64,000 nt of DNA, from positions 1-64,000 of the forward strand of contig JYJN01000070.1 of assembly GCA_003263845.1 (NCBI GenBank). The letters run 5' to 3'. The notes under the pieces are model-generated. The model was not told the DNA's origin. It made no database searches and saw nothing but the letters and a program-made list of their open reading frames with translations. The first letter of the stretch is position 1; each line of letters begins with the position of its first letter. Shown here piece after piece: positions 8,222 to 20,569 of the stretch. The stretch comes from Vibrio aestivus. Its GTDB lineage: Bacteria > Pseudomonadota > Gammaproteobacteria > Enterobacterales > Vibrionaceae. Made by a program: the position numbers and the translations under genes.

Positions 8222-10457
8222 TCTGCATATTGCGCATTTAGTGTAGTAACAAGCATTTCGCAGTACGATATAATGCTTTCAGTATGCTGATTCCTATTTT
8301 CTATTTTCTGGCTGATCCAGATGTGTCTAGCCCATGAAAGCAAAGTGTATATCGCTATGCGATCAACAAATTTTTGATTGGCGTCGGACGGATACATCTC
8401 GATGAAAGCGCAAATTGATTCTTGGGCTTGATTAACATTGCCATAATAACGCAAACACTGCTCTTCTATGTGTGCAACAAAGTTGCCCAAATCTAAAGCC
8501 GGATCACCGTAACAGGCGAGATCCAAATCGAGTAAAACGATCTCACCTTCTCGCCACAGCATTTGATCGTGATAAAAGTCTCGATGAAGCAAAGCTCTAT
8601 CTTCACTCACCAATAATTGGCTCAATGCAACACAATCCACCAGCAAGTTCTCTAGCCTTGATGACCATTCGCTGTGGGCACTTATCACTTCCTGTAAGCG
8701 ACGCGCCAATATCGCTAACTCATCCTCGATGCAATGCGTTTTGTTAAGCTCTATATTAGCGTGATGTAGCTGATAAATGGCATTGGCCACTTTGCTAGCC
8801 ACAGTGCCACTTTTATCGCTTACAAAAGTCTCAAAGAGCGCTTCCCCATCTTCTTTGGCTTGAAACCAGCAGTGTTCTTGCTTGAAGGCGACTATTGGGG
8901 TGGGAACCACGACACCCAATCCAGTGTAAAAGCTATTCTCAGACAATTGGCAATTGAGATGAAACGTCTTTTTATCGAGACCTTTTGCTCGCACTTTTCC
9001 TATCCACGGTGAGTGTTTACCTTGCCAGTGTATTTCTAGTAGTGCTCGCTTGTGTGTTTTGTATCGAGCCAAATCGACTCTCAATGGTGTCATCTCATTA
9101 AAGCCTTGCTGACAAAGCCTCGCGGCCAACAACTCCCTATCCAGCAGCGTAAATAGAGCTGGCATTGACCCATCATACGCCGCTGCACTATCTAGCTTGG
9201 TGTAAACTTGATGCCAGTGTGCCGCCCGCAAGACAAGCCTCTCTATTTCTATCGGCCAAAGAGGACTGGCATTTCTAAACGGGTGATGAGCAAGTTTAAG
9301 TAACCCCAGCGCACAAAACAAAGCAACCTCTGCCAGTGAATGGTCTCTGGATTGGTAATATCCCTCCAATAAAGCTTGCTGATAATCCATAGACTGCTGA
9401 CGACTAACTTTGCCCTTAATTACATCTCGCTCTAGGTGAGCAATAAACAAGCCTAAGTCATACTCAGCAAAGCCCAACTGAATATCATCAATATCAATGA
9501 AGCTTACATTCTCTTCTTTAACGAGCACCTGCTTTGAGTAAAAATCTCCATGTATCGGGCACTTTTTCGACTCGACGGTGCTCAATGCCACGCTTAATTC
9601 GGAAACGAGTTGTTCAAGTGGTGCCCCGACTCGAGGCAATAGCCAACTAATATTATGAAACAGTTCAGATAAGCTCTGTTGAAAGTACTCTATTGTTTGC
9701 TCGGGCCCAGCACGCTTAATTCGGCTACCATGAAACTGAGCCAATAGCCCCCTACACGAGACAACACCTTAGTATCAAGGCCATTGCCCAATACATCGGC
9801 TAAGCAAACTCCATCAACCCAATCAAACACCAACACTTTATGAGGCTTACTTTTTCCTAAGGTCTTGACCAAAAAACGCCCCTTGATCTTAAATCTCTTC
9901 GCAATAGAAGCTTGTTCAAAGCGCTGTTTAGAGTAGTGCTTAATTACTAACTGATTGCCATCACTATCTATAAATTTGGCCACAAAGCGACGCTCTGGTT
10001 TATATTGCAAAACATCAATATGCGCAGTCGAAAATGAAGCATCATCGTACAAACACGTTCCAAGCAGTTCATCGCAGGAATTTTTGTCAGATAACAAAGA
10101 AAGATAGGGAAGCCGCCTATCGAAAGGAAAGGGGTAAACCACCAAAGCAAGGTCATGACATACTGCCACTTTTAGAACCTCCGAGCTATCGACTGCCGTT
10201 TGAGGTAACTTGTCAGGGTTTATTTTGTTGTAGAGGACGACATATAACGACGTGATTTCATTGCTGCCAATAAGTCGATAAGAGATTAAGCAAGAGGTTT
10301 CAGGCTTATAACGGATATACTCCTTAACGATGCTTTCAAACTGAGCGCTGGGTAGGAGCCTCTTCAATACTACCCCCATCGCTTGATCATCATATGCCAA
10401 ACTTAAATTCGCGATACTTTTATCGCGCGCAATTAGCTCCAATTCTTCCGGCAACAT
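8206..10457 (-). CDS. Double-domain APH-type phosphotransferase (one frameshift)
   Basis: A protein with two tandem aminoglycoside-phosphotransferase-like kinase domains. The first active site reads CPIHGDFYSKQVLV then VSFIDIDDIQLG. The second reads LLHRDFYHDQMLW then IVLLDLDLACYGDPALDLGNF. Each keeps the HxDxxxxQ and the DxD metal motif. Two overlapping frames (10457-9690 and 9744-8206) join into one 750-aa protein if one base is restored in the run of C at about 9748-9752 (VLSRVGGLLAQFHGSRIKR). Last gene of the surface-polysaccharide operon, three bases after the ABC exporter stop. The substrate is unknown; a sugar or lipid-linked intermediate is plausible from context. Two kinase domains in one chain is unusual. 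Confidence 0.7.
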
Positions 10458-10460
10458 AGT

Positions 10461-12284
10461 TTATTGCACCTTCCTTGATAACCGCTCACGAGCAAACTGC
10501 ATCGCATATTCATCATTCATCTGACATAACTGCTCATGCGTGCCTTGTGCGACGACCTCACCTTGCTTAAGAAAAACAATGTGATCGCAATCGGGTAGCA
10601 TGTCTGAACGGTGGGTAACCAATAACGTCGTACTGAGTTCGGCAAGTTCATTTAAAGCGCACATCACCGCTTGCTCAGTCGCAGGATCTAACCCCGTTGT
10701 CGGTTCATCTAAAATTAGAATTGGCGCATGTTTCAATGCAGCCCTAGCAATCGCGATGCGCTGACGCTGGCCCATAGAAAGCGTGACGCCACGCTCTCCG
10801 ACTTCGGTGTCATATCCTTGAGGTAACGACACAATATACTCATCAATCCCAGCTAACTGCGCGGCATGACGAACGGCTTCAATCTCCACAGGTTCATCGC
10901 AGCCAATCGTGATGTTGTTGTAAATACTGGTGGCAAAAAGAGTGGTATCTTGCAAAACCACGGATATCTGTTTACGCACACTATCAAGGGTATAGCCACA
11001 AACGTCTTTACCATCAATTAAGACCATGCCGCTGTTCGCTTCATGCAAACGTAGCAGTAGCCCGATTAATGTTGACTTACCGCTTCCAGAAGGCCCAACG
11101 ATGGCGACTTTACTTCTCGCGGTGATCTTTATATTAAGCTGTTGAAGCTGGGAGCATTGATCATTCAAATACGAAAAGTTGATATCGCGAAATTCAATGC
11201 CCCCATCCAATGTTGGAGCCACAGTGCTATCAGGATGATCAACGATGGTCTGCTTCTGATTGAGTACCTCCATGACACGCTCACTGGCAGCTGCGGCTTT
11301 AGACAAGCGCGCCGTATACTTAGAAACATCACGAATAGGTCTAAATACACGGCGAAGATAATAAACAAAGACCAGTAATTCACCAGGAGTGAGCTGGTTT
11401 TTGATCACTTCCATCGCCCCTACAGAAAGTACAAGCGCCGTCGACAGCGCAATGAGAATCTCGACACTTCGTTGCAGCGATGCAGCAAGACGTTTACCTT
11501 TTACCCCCTCTTTCAAGCTTTTACTGTTGGCCGCTTGAAAAGAAGCAGAAAATCGCTGTTGTAGCGTTAAAGCTTGAACCGATTTAATCGCATTGATCGA
11601 CTCCGACGCCGTTGAGGCCATCGCCCCTTCTCGCTTACGATTTTTCTTGGCCACCAAATGAATACTGCGACTTTTTCTAAGTGTTACGAGCCACACAAGT
11701 GGCAATGGTGATATTGCAATTAATGCCAATGACCAATTAAGCCAAAGCATCACCGCCAGTACGCCAATAAAGACCAATAAATTCCCTAATAGAGGAATCA
11801 CTGCCGTTACCGCTACCTCTTTCATCACCCCCATATCACTAATAATCCGCACAACTAAATCGCCGCTACGCTGAGTTTGGTGATAAACGGTAGATAGGCT
11901 CTGTAGGTGATCAAACAGTTTCCCACGTAGTCCTGTGATTACATGGTTTCCGACTAACGCCATAGACACAGTCATGAGATAGGTAAAAAACGCGCGACAG
12001 GCGGCAATAACGACAAATACCATCGCTATTAGCGCAAAATACTGATGAAGGGACAAATTAGCCAAAGGAGCGAGTGTTTGATCAAACACATTATCTGGCT
12101 CAATTACGGCATCAAGAATAAACTTCATTGGCCAAGGTTCAAGTAAACGAAAAAGCGTCTGAGCAATCAAACTTACGAATGCTAATCCAATAAGCCCCTT
12201 ATGCTGGGCCAAATATGGCCCAACTTGATGAAGCAATTTTTTAAATACAGGCAAGTTGTCTGTGAATGTCTTTCGCTTAGCCAT
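10461..12284 (-). CDS. MsbA-type ABC exporter (fused permease-ATPase)
   Basis: A 607-aa half-transporter: an N-terminal six-helix membrane domain (about residues 25-320), then an ATPase with Walker A GPSGSGKSTLIG, the Q-loop VLQDTTLF, signature LSMGQRQRIAIARA, Walker B PILILDEPT, and switch His in TLLVTHRSD. The family flips lipids, lipid-linked sugars, peptides or drugs across the inner membrane. The start ATGGCTAAG overlaps the stop of the preceding glycosyltransferase, implying translational coupling. In this operon it probably exports a lipid-linked glycan or repeat unit. Frame intact. Confidence 0.88.
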   Translation of the reverse strand: MAKRKTFTDNLPVFKKLLHQVGPYLAQHKGLIGLAFVSLIAQTLFRLLEPWPMKFILDAVIEPDNVFDQTLAPLANLSLHQYFALIAMVFVVIAACRAFFTYLMTVSMALVGNHVITGLRGKLFDHLQSLSTVYHQTQRSGDLVVRIISDMGVMKEVAVTAVIPLLGNLLVFIGVLAVMLWLNWSLALIAISPLPLVWLVTLRKSRSIHLVAKKNRKREGAMASTASESINAIKSVQALTLQQRFSASFQAANSKSLKEGVKGKRLAASLQRSVEILIALSTALVLSVGAMEVIKNQLTPGELLVFVYYLRRVFRPIRDVSKYTARLSKAAAASERVMEVLNQKQTIVDHPDSTVAPTLDGGIEFRDINFSYLNDQCSQLQQLNIKITARSKVAIVGPSGSGKSTLIGLLLRLHEANSGMVLIDGKDVCGYTLDSVRKQISVVLQDTTLFATSIYNNITIGCDEPVEIEAVRHAAQLAGIDEYIVSLPQGYDTEVGERGVTLSMGQRQRIAIARAALKHAPILILDEPTTGLDPATEQAVMCALNELAELSTTLLVTHRSDMLPDCDHIVFLKQGEVVAQGTHEQLCQMNDEYAMQFARERLSRKVQ

Positions 12285-13432
12285 GATCTAATTTTGACCA
12301 ACGCAAGACGTCATCAATTCTACTTTGCCAACTGTGCTTCTCTTCGGCTAGCGTACGCCCCGCTGCCCCATAGCCTGCGTTAGATGAGGGTCTAAAATCA
12401 GTTTCTCAATGGCCTCACTTAACTGAGAGATATCTGCAGCAGGATACAAAAAACCAGATGCTCCCCTATCAATCACATCAGGATTTTGTCCAACATCGCT
12501 CGCAACAACTGCCATGCCTGCTGCCATATACTCAAAAATCTTCAATGGCGAAAAATAGCAATCAATGTCATGAGGATAAGGGGCAACTCCTACCTGCATT
12601 TTAGCCAGTTCATCTGCCATTTTTTCTGGGGCGACGGCTCCAGTGAAGCAAACTTTGTGCGCAATTCTTAACTGATGAGTTAATTTCTCAAGCTCAGTTC
12701 GCATTGGGCCATCACCAACAATCCGTAACCTTGCATGGCTATAATTTGGAGCCAGTACAGCAAAAGCCTGAAGCAAGTTTTCCACGCCATGCCATGGTTT
12801 TAGCGTCCCGACAAAACCAATGGTAAATTGTTCGTGATGACACAGTGCTCGCTTGGAACTTGCCTCAAAGCGTTCAAGGTTCACACCATTGGGTAATACA
12901 TGCACTTTTCCCGATGCTTCTGGATAAGTACTCACAAACTTAGCCACTTGCTCTGATACTGTGACAATGAGTGAGGCATCTTCAAAACAACGTCTGGTGA
13001 TAGACTCTGCACCTGCTTCATCGATCAAACCACGATAGCGCTTTTGCTCTTCAATGAGTGGCGCATTCACCTCTAAAATCGTTGGAATATGATGGTTATG
13101 GCCAAAGCTCATTCCAGCGTGACTCCAAAGTGAATAGCGTTCGTAAACAAAATCAAAATCACCCTGCTGCTCTAAAGAGTCAAGAGTACGTTGGTTATCT
13201 GCGATATCAGACTGTTCTCGTTGCCCGCGATCTTCTACCTTGCATGCTTGATTCGGGTGACTTGTGTCGTCGCAAGGTCTTTTGGGCAAATCCCTCCGAT
13301 ATTAGCCGCCACTAAACTCATGGTAACATCACGTTCATTAAGCGCTCTTAACACTTCCTGTACATGCAGTGAGCAACCTTTGGTACCAAAAACGGGTACC
13401 CCTCTATCAGAACACACATACGCCCCCCTCAT
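12277..13432 (-). CDS. GT4-family glycosyltransferase (two frameshifts)
   Basis: Cytoplasmic glycosyltransferase of the GT-B fold. The start MRGAYVCSDRGVPVFGTKGC with HVQEVLRAL is the usual glycine-rich N-terminal loop. The donor-binding half has FTIGFVGTLKPWHGVENLL, LRIVGDGPMRTEL and the EX7E-like SPLKIFEYMAAGMAVVASDVG. The frame breaks near 13238 (one base missing before VEDRGQREQ) and near 12368 (one G missing, after which RTLAEEKHSWQSR continues). Restored length 385 aa. The restored stop overlaps the exporter start (GGCTAA / ATGGCTAAG), good evidence that the restored reading is right. Its own start overlaps the stop of the upstream glycosyltransferase. Sugar and acceptor unknown. Confidence 0.78.
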
Positions 13433-14627
13433 AACGCTCTCCCTTCTTCGGTATGAAATAACTGACGCAGCTCCTGAGTATTCAAATCCACATCAAACTG
13501 CGTTTCTATCAAATCACGGCTTGTCGAGCGAAGGACTCACGTAATGCTGAATCTTCAAGCAGTGAAACTAAAGCTATCGCAAGCTCCTCACTATTCTCTG
13601 GCTCCAGCAGTCGCCCTGTCACACCATCGATTATCACTTCTGGAATCCCAGTAACACGAGTAGAAATACAAGGAGTGCCAAGGGCCATAGATTCTAGAAG
13701 AACGGTAGGAAGCCCATCTCGGTTACCATCTTTGCCGACAAGACATGGAGCGGCAAAAACGCAAGCTTGCGAGATTCGTTGCTTAACCTGCGCCTGAGGC
13801 AGTGCCCCTATCACAACAACGCAGTGTTCTAATTCAAGCTCGATTATTTTCTGTTTCAATGACTGTTTTAACTCACCACTGCCAATGATCTCGCATCTAA
13901 ATTCGATTCCTTGACGATTAAGAATGTCGCAAGCCTCAATCAAATAGCGAAAACCTTTCTTTTCAACTAACCGCCCAACAGCGCAAATAATGGGCTCTCG
14001 CTTTATTGGTGACGAGTATGGGAAAGCCCTCAAGTCTAATCCATTATAAATTTTGGTGAGATTACGCTCAGAGACTCCTAGCTCTTTGGTCAAATATTCG
14101 ATATTAAATTGGCTTACCGTAACAGCCTGCTTGCAGTCAGAAAACTTGTTCTTTAAAGCATCGAAGTCGTTGTCTTGATGGAAAATATCTTTCGCATGCG
14201 CGGTAAAAGTAAACGGAATATCAGTGACACAAGATGCAAGCTGAGCAACCGTGGTGGAGGTTGTCGCAAAATGAGCATGATAATGTCGAATGTCGTGCTC
14301 CTGACTTAACATTATTAGCTCCATCGCCTGAAGCGCCTCTCTTGCGCTAGCATGATCAAACCGCGATAGTGCTTGCCAAAAGTTTGGATACTTCTTCGAG
14401 ACCTGCTTTTGCATTTCCCAAAACTGTTTGGCTTTATCAGCCCTTGGCGATAGGTAGATAACAGGCGCTTTAACCTGAGAGATAATATCCTGAAAGTGTG
14501 CGTCTTGAGGAGGCAACAAGGCGATAATAACTACCTCAAGCCCTGCCCGTTCATGAGCAAGGATCTCATTGACAATAAATGTCTCAGAGTACCTTGGGTA
14601 ACGTTTTACGATGTATGCAATGCGCAT
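13429..14627 (-). CDS. GT4-family glycosyltransferase, WcaL-like (one frameshift)
   Basis: Glycosyltransferase starting MRIAYIVKRYPRYSETFIVN, as in colanic-acid WcaL-type enzymes. HYHAHFATTSTTVA, FTFTAHAKDIF, ICAVGRLVEKKGFRYLIEA and the nucleotide-sugar motif DGLPTVLLESMALGTPCIST are visible. The frame ends early at 13509 (RQAVI). Restoring one base near 13519 extends it as RDLIETQFDVDLNTQELRQ to a stop that overlaps the ATG of the next gene (TTATGAGG), giving 399 aa. A ribosome site (GGAGCGGTGACCC) precedes the ATG at 14627. Sugar specificity cannot be read from sequence. Confidence 0.8.
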
Positions 14628-14697
14628 GGGTCACCGCTCCTATATTCGAATTTAAAGACTCCCTAGCCAAATGGGTTATTCGTTCGAGTGGAGTAAG

Positions 14698-15849
14698 CTA
14701 CGTGATTAACCAATGTTCTATGTTTTCCATCCCTCTCATATCCAATTCACAAGCGTCGCGATTAAACGTTGATTTTTGTAATAGGTCGTCGAGCTTATCC
14801 ATCAAGATTTCTGGTGTTAGGTGATTTGGATGGATGTATTCAAATAGCGGTAGTGCTGCGAGCTTTCTTGCGCGAATAAGCTGTTCAGAGACAGGCTCAA
14901 CTCTGGGTATAGCTAACATTGGTACGCCAAGCGACAAGGCTTCACACACAGTGTTGTATCCCGCCATCGAGACAATCACATCGGCAGCATTAAGATAGGA
15001 CATAAAGTCATCCGTGAACTCCATAAGCCTTAAATCTTCCAATCCCGAGGCGAGATGTTTTAATTGTTTTACATCATCTTCAGACATCTCAGGACCATAA
15101 AAAAGTGAACTATGAATTGAATGATGGCAGAGCTTAGTTCTCATCGCGATCAAGTAAGCTTTCAGTACTTGCATACCATCATTGCCTCCCCCAACCGAGA
15201 CCAGTACTTTTTTCTTTTCATCAATTGAAGCTTTAGGCCTATGTCTAACTTCAGATTGTCGCTTTAAATAGCCGCAAAAGTGGGTCTTGTCTGCAATAGT
15301 TTTGGGAAATTGATACTCATTAGGTAGGTCAAATACCGCTTTTTCACCGACTACCAATACTTGGTCGTAATATTGTTCTATTGCGTCGAAGTATCGATTA
15401 TTAGTCCAAATACTATGAGTCACAGTGGGACAATCTAAAATGTCTCTCAATAAGAGTTTAACTCTAGTATTCCTGCGCTCACCTAACTGCGTTAACGCCA
15501 AGGTCAGCTCACCACCTAGACCTGTTGGCTTTTTATCCACTAGCAGTAAGTGAGGCTGATAGGAGGCCACGATTTCAGAGATCAATCTCGATCGACAGCC
15601 CAACAATGACTCTACATCTAAAGCGCTTAATGTTGTTTGATACTGCCCTGTTTGATTGCGTTGCAAGCAGGGCAGTTTCACAAAGTCTATTTGCGGATGC
15701 GTTCGAAAAGCATGAAGCATTGGAGAGCCGGTAATGAGCAGAACAGAAACATCATCATGTTTTTCTACCAAATATGTCGCAATGGCGACCATGCGCCGAA
15801 TATTGCCCAGTCCATAGCTATCGTGTGAATAAAAAAGGAGCTTTTTCAT
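14698..15849 (-). CDS. GT28/MurG-like glycosyltransferase, first gene of polysaccharide operon
   Basis: A 383-aa GT-B protein. The N-terminus MKKLLFYSHDSYGLGNIRRM has the GxGN/H loop of glycosyltransferases acting on activated sugars. The C-terminal half has KKVLVSVGGGNDG, LRLMEFTDDFMSYLNAADVIVSMAGYNTVCEALSLGVPMLAIPR, typical of family 28 nucleotide-sugar binding. I prefer the ATG at 15849 to one 15 codons upstream, because it starts the conserved fold and has GAG-rich sequence in front. It heads the five-gene minus-strand operon ending at 8206. Confidence 0.8.
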   Translation of the reverse strand: MKKLLFYSHDSYGLGNIRRMVAIATYLVEKHDDVSVLLITGSPMLHAFRTHPQIDFVKLPCLQRNQTGQYQTTLSALDVESLLGCRSRLISEIVASYQPHLLLVDKKPTGLGGELTLALTQLGERRNTRVKLLLRDILDCPTVTHSIWTNNRYFDAIEQYYDQVLVVGEKAVFDLPNEYQFPKTIADKTHFCGYLKRQSEVRHRPKASIDEKKKVLVSVGGGNDGMQVLKAYLIAMRTKLCHHSIHSSLFYGPEMSEDDVKQLKHLASGLEDLRLMEFTDDFMSYLNAADVIVSMAGYNTVCEALSLGVPMLAIPRVEPVSEQLIRARKLAALPLFEYIHPNHLTPEILMDKLDDLLQKSTFNRDACELDMRGMENIEHWLIT

Positions 15850-16277
15850 AAAATACTCAATATCCCTAAACGAGCACCACCAGTGGCAGACCATCGGCTA
15901 ATCAAAAGGTTTACCAGAACCTAAGCCTTTAGTTTAGAATTTACTTAACTATAGACTTCGAGACACAAAAAAGCGGTCTGATTTAACACAAGCTTCACTA
16001 CCCAGCAGCTAACCTATTCATTCATTGAAAATTTCACATCTAATTTTTTCTCACATACACAAGCCAGAACTTCACAAAAATATTCACATTAGTGCATAAA
16101 AATAAGAGATATCAAGAAATCACTTTCGCGGTCGTACCTATTTGTATGCTCACGATCCCACTTTGGAAATAGCAATGCTGATGAGGGTTTATCTCAACAC
16201 TGTTATCGGTAACATTATAATAACTAAGGCATGCTTTCAGGATCGTTTGCCAAGGTTCATTTTCTGAGGAGAACAGC
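15850..16277. other. Divergent intergenic region, polysaccharide operon / beta-glucoside PTS
   Basis: About 430 AT-rich bases that must hold both promoters. Several TTCACA-type half-sites occur near 16028-16090, but none forms a convincing CRP palindrome. No gene seen. Confidence 0.5.
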
Positions 16278-17806
16278 ATGGCCACAGACCACCACGCTCT
16301 TGCTAGATCGGTGCTTCAACATTTAGGCGGCAGCAATAATATTGCCGACTTAACTCACTGCATGACTCGGCTTCGCATCACGTTGCGCGATCAACAGGCG
16401 CTAAATGAGCCCGAGTTAAAGCGTGTGAATGGGGTCATTGGTATGGTGGTGAAGGGGAACAAGGTTCAATCATTGTCGGTAATGACGTTTCCCAAGTATT
16501 TCGAGCGCTGCAAGACTTGATAATTGGTTCTGATTCACCTGATCAACCTATACGACTTCAGCCAGACTCTCAGTCATTTCAGCAATCTATTCAGCAATCT
16601 GAGCCGAAAACATCAACGCCCCTATCCGCTCTCAAGCGCATCTGTTCTGCGAGTCTCGATCTGCTCATTGCCACCATGTCACCGCTGATACCGGCCATCA
16701 TTGGCGGCTCTATGATCAAGATTCTTGCTATGCTGCTTCAAGCTACGGACATGCTGTCTAACAACGATCCTACCCTGCAATCTTAACTATCTTGGGCGAC
16801 GCGGTTTTCTTCTTCTTGCCGATTATGGTGGCTGCATCGGCATCGATAAAACTCAAAACCAACATGTCGTTAGCTATCGCGATAGCGGGTGTCATGGTGC
16901 ACCCCTCTTTCATTTCTCTGATTGACCAAGTCGCCAATGGTGAGCCTGTAGCCTTGCTCGGAATTCCTCTTTCTTCCACCAGCTACGCCTACTCTATTTT
17001 TCCAGCCTTGATGATGACTTGGGTACTTTCTCACATCGAAAAGTGGGCTGATAAGATCACTCCAAGCGTCACCAAAAGCTTTTTAAAACCCATGCTCATT
17101 ATGTTGCTTGCAACACCGATCGCACTTCTCGTCATCGGCCCGATGGGCATGGGGTCAGTGAGTCACTTATCGGTTTGTTTACCGCGATTTATGCTCAGTT
17201 GGGATGGTTCTCTTTAGCCATTGTGGCGCGGTGTGGCCACTCATTATCCTGACTGGGATGCATCGAGTATTCACCCCTACAATCATTGAAACGATTGGTA
17301 AAAACGGATATGAGCCTCTGTTTCTCCCTGCTCAAATTGGCGCCAATATTGGGATGGGTGGCGCCTGTTTGGCAGTCGCTTACAAAACCAAAAACCTGTC
17401 TCTTAAGCAAAGCGCCAAAGCGGCGGCGGCCTCTGCTATTTTTGCTGGCGTTACCGAGCCCGCTTTGTATGGCGTTTTGGTGCGATTGAAACGTCCATTG
17501 GTCGCAACCATGATGACTGGGTTTATCATCGGTGGGCTGACAGGAGTCCTGGGGATTGTCAGCTATTCTCTAGCGGCTCCAAGCCTACTCACCAGTGTTC
17601 AATTTTTTAATGTTGAACACACAATGACCGTAGTTTGGGTTCTAGGGCTAATCGCACTCACTATTCCGCTGTCGTTCGTCATCACCCTAATACTGGGATT
17701 TAAAGACATTTCAGAGGATGTCACTGAAAACGACCAACCTAGCTCTGGATCTCAATCAACGGGTGATATCACCTCTCAAACACCAAATCCTGCAAGGGTG
17801 AAATGA
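16278..17806 (+). CDS. PTS beta-glucoside-type EIIBC transporter (four frameshifts)
   Basis: Phosphotransferase-system permease. The EIIB domain comes first: ARSVLQHLGGSNNIADLTHCMTRLRITLRD with the phosphorylated Cys in LTHCMTRLR. It is followed by a linker and the multi-spanning EIIC domain with GDAVFFFLPIMVAASAS, HPSFISL and ITLIGMHRV-like and ITEPALYG-like motifs (here VTEPALYG). One missing base at each of about 16455, 16775, 17153 and 17225 splits it into five frames. Restored length is 510 aa with no EIIA domain, so EIIA must be supplied elsewhere. GAGGAG-type ribosome site before the ATG at 16278. Paired with the phospho-beta-glucosidase downstream. Confidence 0.85.
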
Positions 17807-17872
17807 TGTTTTATAAGGTTTCTAACGCTCGACTCTTGATCTGTTTACTTAACCATCCACATGAGGTTCGCC

Positions 17873-19300
<1,428 letters not shown>

Positions 19301-19359
19301 TAACCTTATCGCAAGATTAAACGGGCAACGGTTCTGCGCTTATCGCTGAACCATTTTCA

Positions 19360-19374
19360 ATTTACAGTGTGAAT
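19360..19374. other. parS2-like centromere site 1
   Basis: ATTTACAGTGTGAAT, whose complement ATTCACACTGTAAAT is identical to the sites at 25084 and 48285. It fits the known Vibrio chromosome II ParB2 site (TTTACANTGTAAA) with one mismatch. It lies in the convergent gap between the glucosidase and the LysR gene. Confidence 0.75.
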
Positions 19375-19470
19375 TACCCTATCCCTTTGATAGTAAACGC
19401 TTCTATTGAAAAGATCGGACTCTTCACCCCCTGCCCCCACGATAGTAGATATTCGCAGATTTACGGAACA

Positions 19471-19480
19471 ATGATCAAGG
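19471..19480. other. RctB-like 12-mer outside the origin
   Basis: GGAACAATGATCAAGG, core ATGATCA, in a gap without genes. It resembles the origin iterons and is preceded by CAGATTTACG, also found before the GATC motifs at 23248-23270. Confidence 0.35.
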
Positions 19481-19538
19481 ATGAAGACACGTTCAAGCTG
19501 AGCATAGGTTCAGCTTGAACAACCTCTCTGGCGTCAGA

Positions 19539-20453
19539 TTAGCCATTTTCAGATTGCTCTTTAACCGCAATATCGATCAATGCCTGTAAGGTATCCCTTA
19601 ACCAACGATGACCCGCGCTATGGTCGACCCGCTTATGCCACATCAACTTATGTGACACCTGCATGGCCTCAAAAGGGACATCAAAAATTGCCAACCCCAT
19701 CTCTTTTGCGTATGCCGACGCTAAATGACGCGAGACGAGCGTAATGTGTTGGGTTTTCGCCACCAGCATCATGGCGGAAAGCATGGAGTCCGCTTGCGCG
19801 ACAATATCACGCTGTTTAAGTCTGTTCTTACTAAAATAGTCTGCTACCATTTGGTTACCGCGCCGTAAACGCTGCACGATGTGGGTCTGCTGATAATAAG
19901 CCTCGAGAGTCAGAGGCTGACCCGCTTTAAGACTTGGATGCCGATTGCTCGCCACGACCACCAGCTCATCATCAAGTAAGGTTGTGGAACAAAATGAGGC
20001 AATCAAGTTATCTTGAAAATCGACCGCCAAGTCCGCCTGGTTCTCCATCAAGCAGGCTTCAAGATCGTCATCACTATAAGGTGACAGAGACAAATTGATC
20101 TTACAATTTCCCACCATCGGATGATCAATGTATGGGAGCAGTAAGTGCTGAATCACTTCGTTGGTTGCGATCTCAAAGCGATGTGGTTTATTAGGATCGA
20201 AATCTGTCACTTGCTCGAGTGCCACATCGATCATTTTGGTGGCTGCTTCCAGTTGTTCGGCCAGCAAGTTCGCCGCCACAGTCGGGACGATTCCCCTACC
20301 CTTGCGAACAAATAACTCAACGCCTAAGCTGGTTTGCAAACGCTTGAGCGCATTGCTCACTCCTGGCTGAGACATATTCAAGACATCGGCAGCGCGGGAG
20401 ATAGACTGCAAACGGTACACTTCAATAAATATCGCGAAGTGATTCCAGTTCAT
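19539..20453 (-). CDS. LysR-family transcriptional regulator
   Basis: A 304-aa LysR-type regulator. The N-terminal winged helix reads NHFAIFIEVYRLQSISRAADVLNMSQPGVSNALKRLQTSLGVELFVRKGRG, a textbook LysR DNA-binding domain. The rest is a substrate-binding effector domain. I take the ATG at 20453, though a TTG four codons earlier (20465) is possible. It is divergent from the alkyl sulfatase with about 115 bp between starts, so the sulfatase is its most likely target. Effector unknown. Confidence 0.88.
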   Translation of the reverse strand: MNWNHFAIFIEVYRLQSISRAADVLNMSQPGVSNALKRLQTSLGVELFVRKGRGIVPTVAANLLAEQLEAATKMIDVALEQVTDFDPNKPHRFEIATNEVIQHLLLPYIDHPMVGNCKINLSLSPYSDDDLEACLMENQADLAVDFQDNLIASFCSTTLLDDELVVVASNRHPSLKAGQPLTLEAYYQQTHIVQRLRRGNQMVADYFSKNRLKQRDIVAQADSMLSAMMLVAKTQHITLVSRHLASAYAKEMGLAIFDVPFEAMQVSHKLMWHKRVDHSAGHRWLRDTLQALIDIAVKEQSENG

Positions 20454-20569
20454 CGCTTTCTTCAATTAATACATTCCAAAAATAAATATGTTGAACAAAT
20501 TTTAGTTTATTTTTTATGATAAATCATCCCACTATTCTGTTATCAATTCAATCGATAACGAGAAACGGT

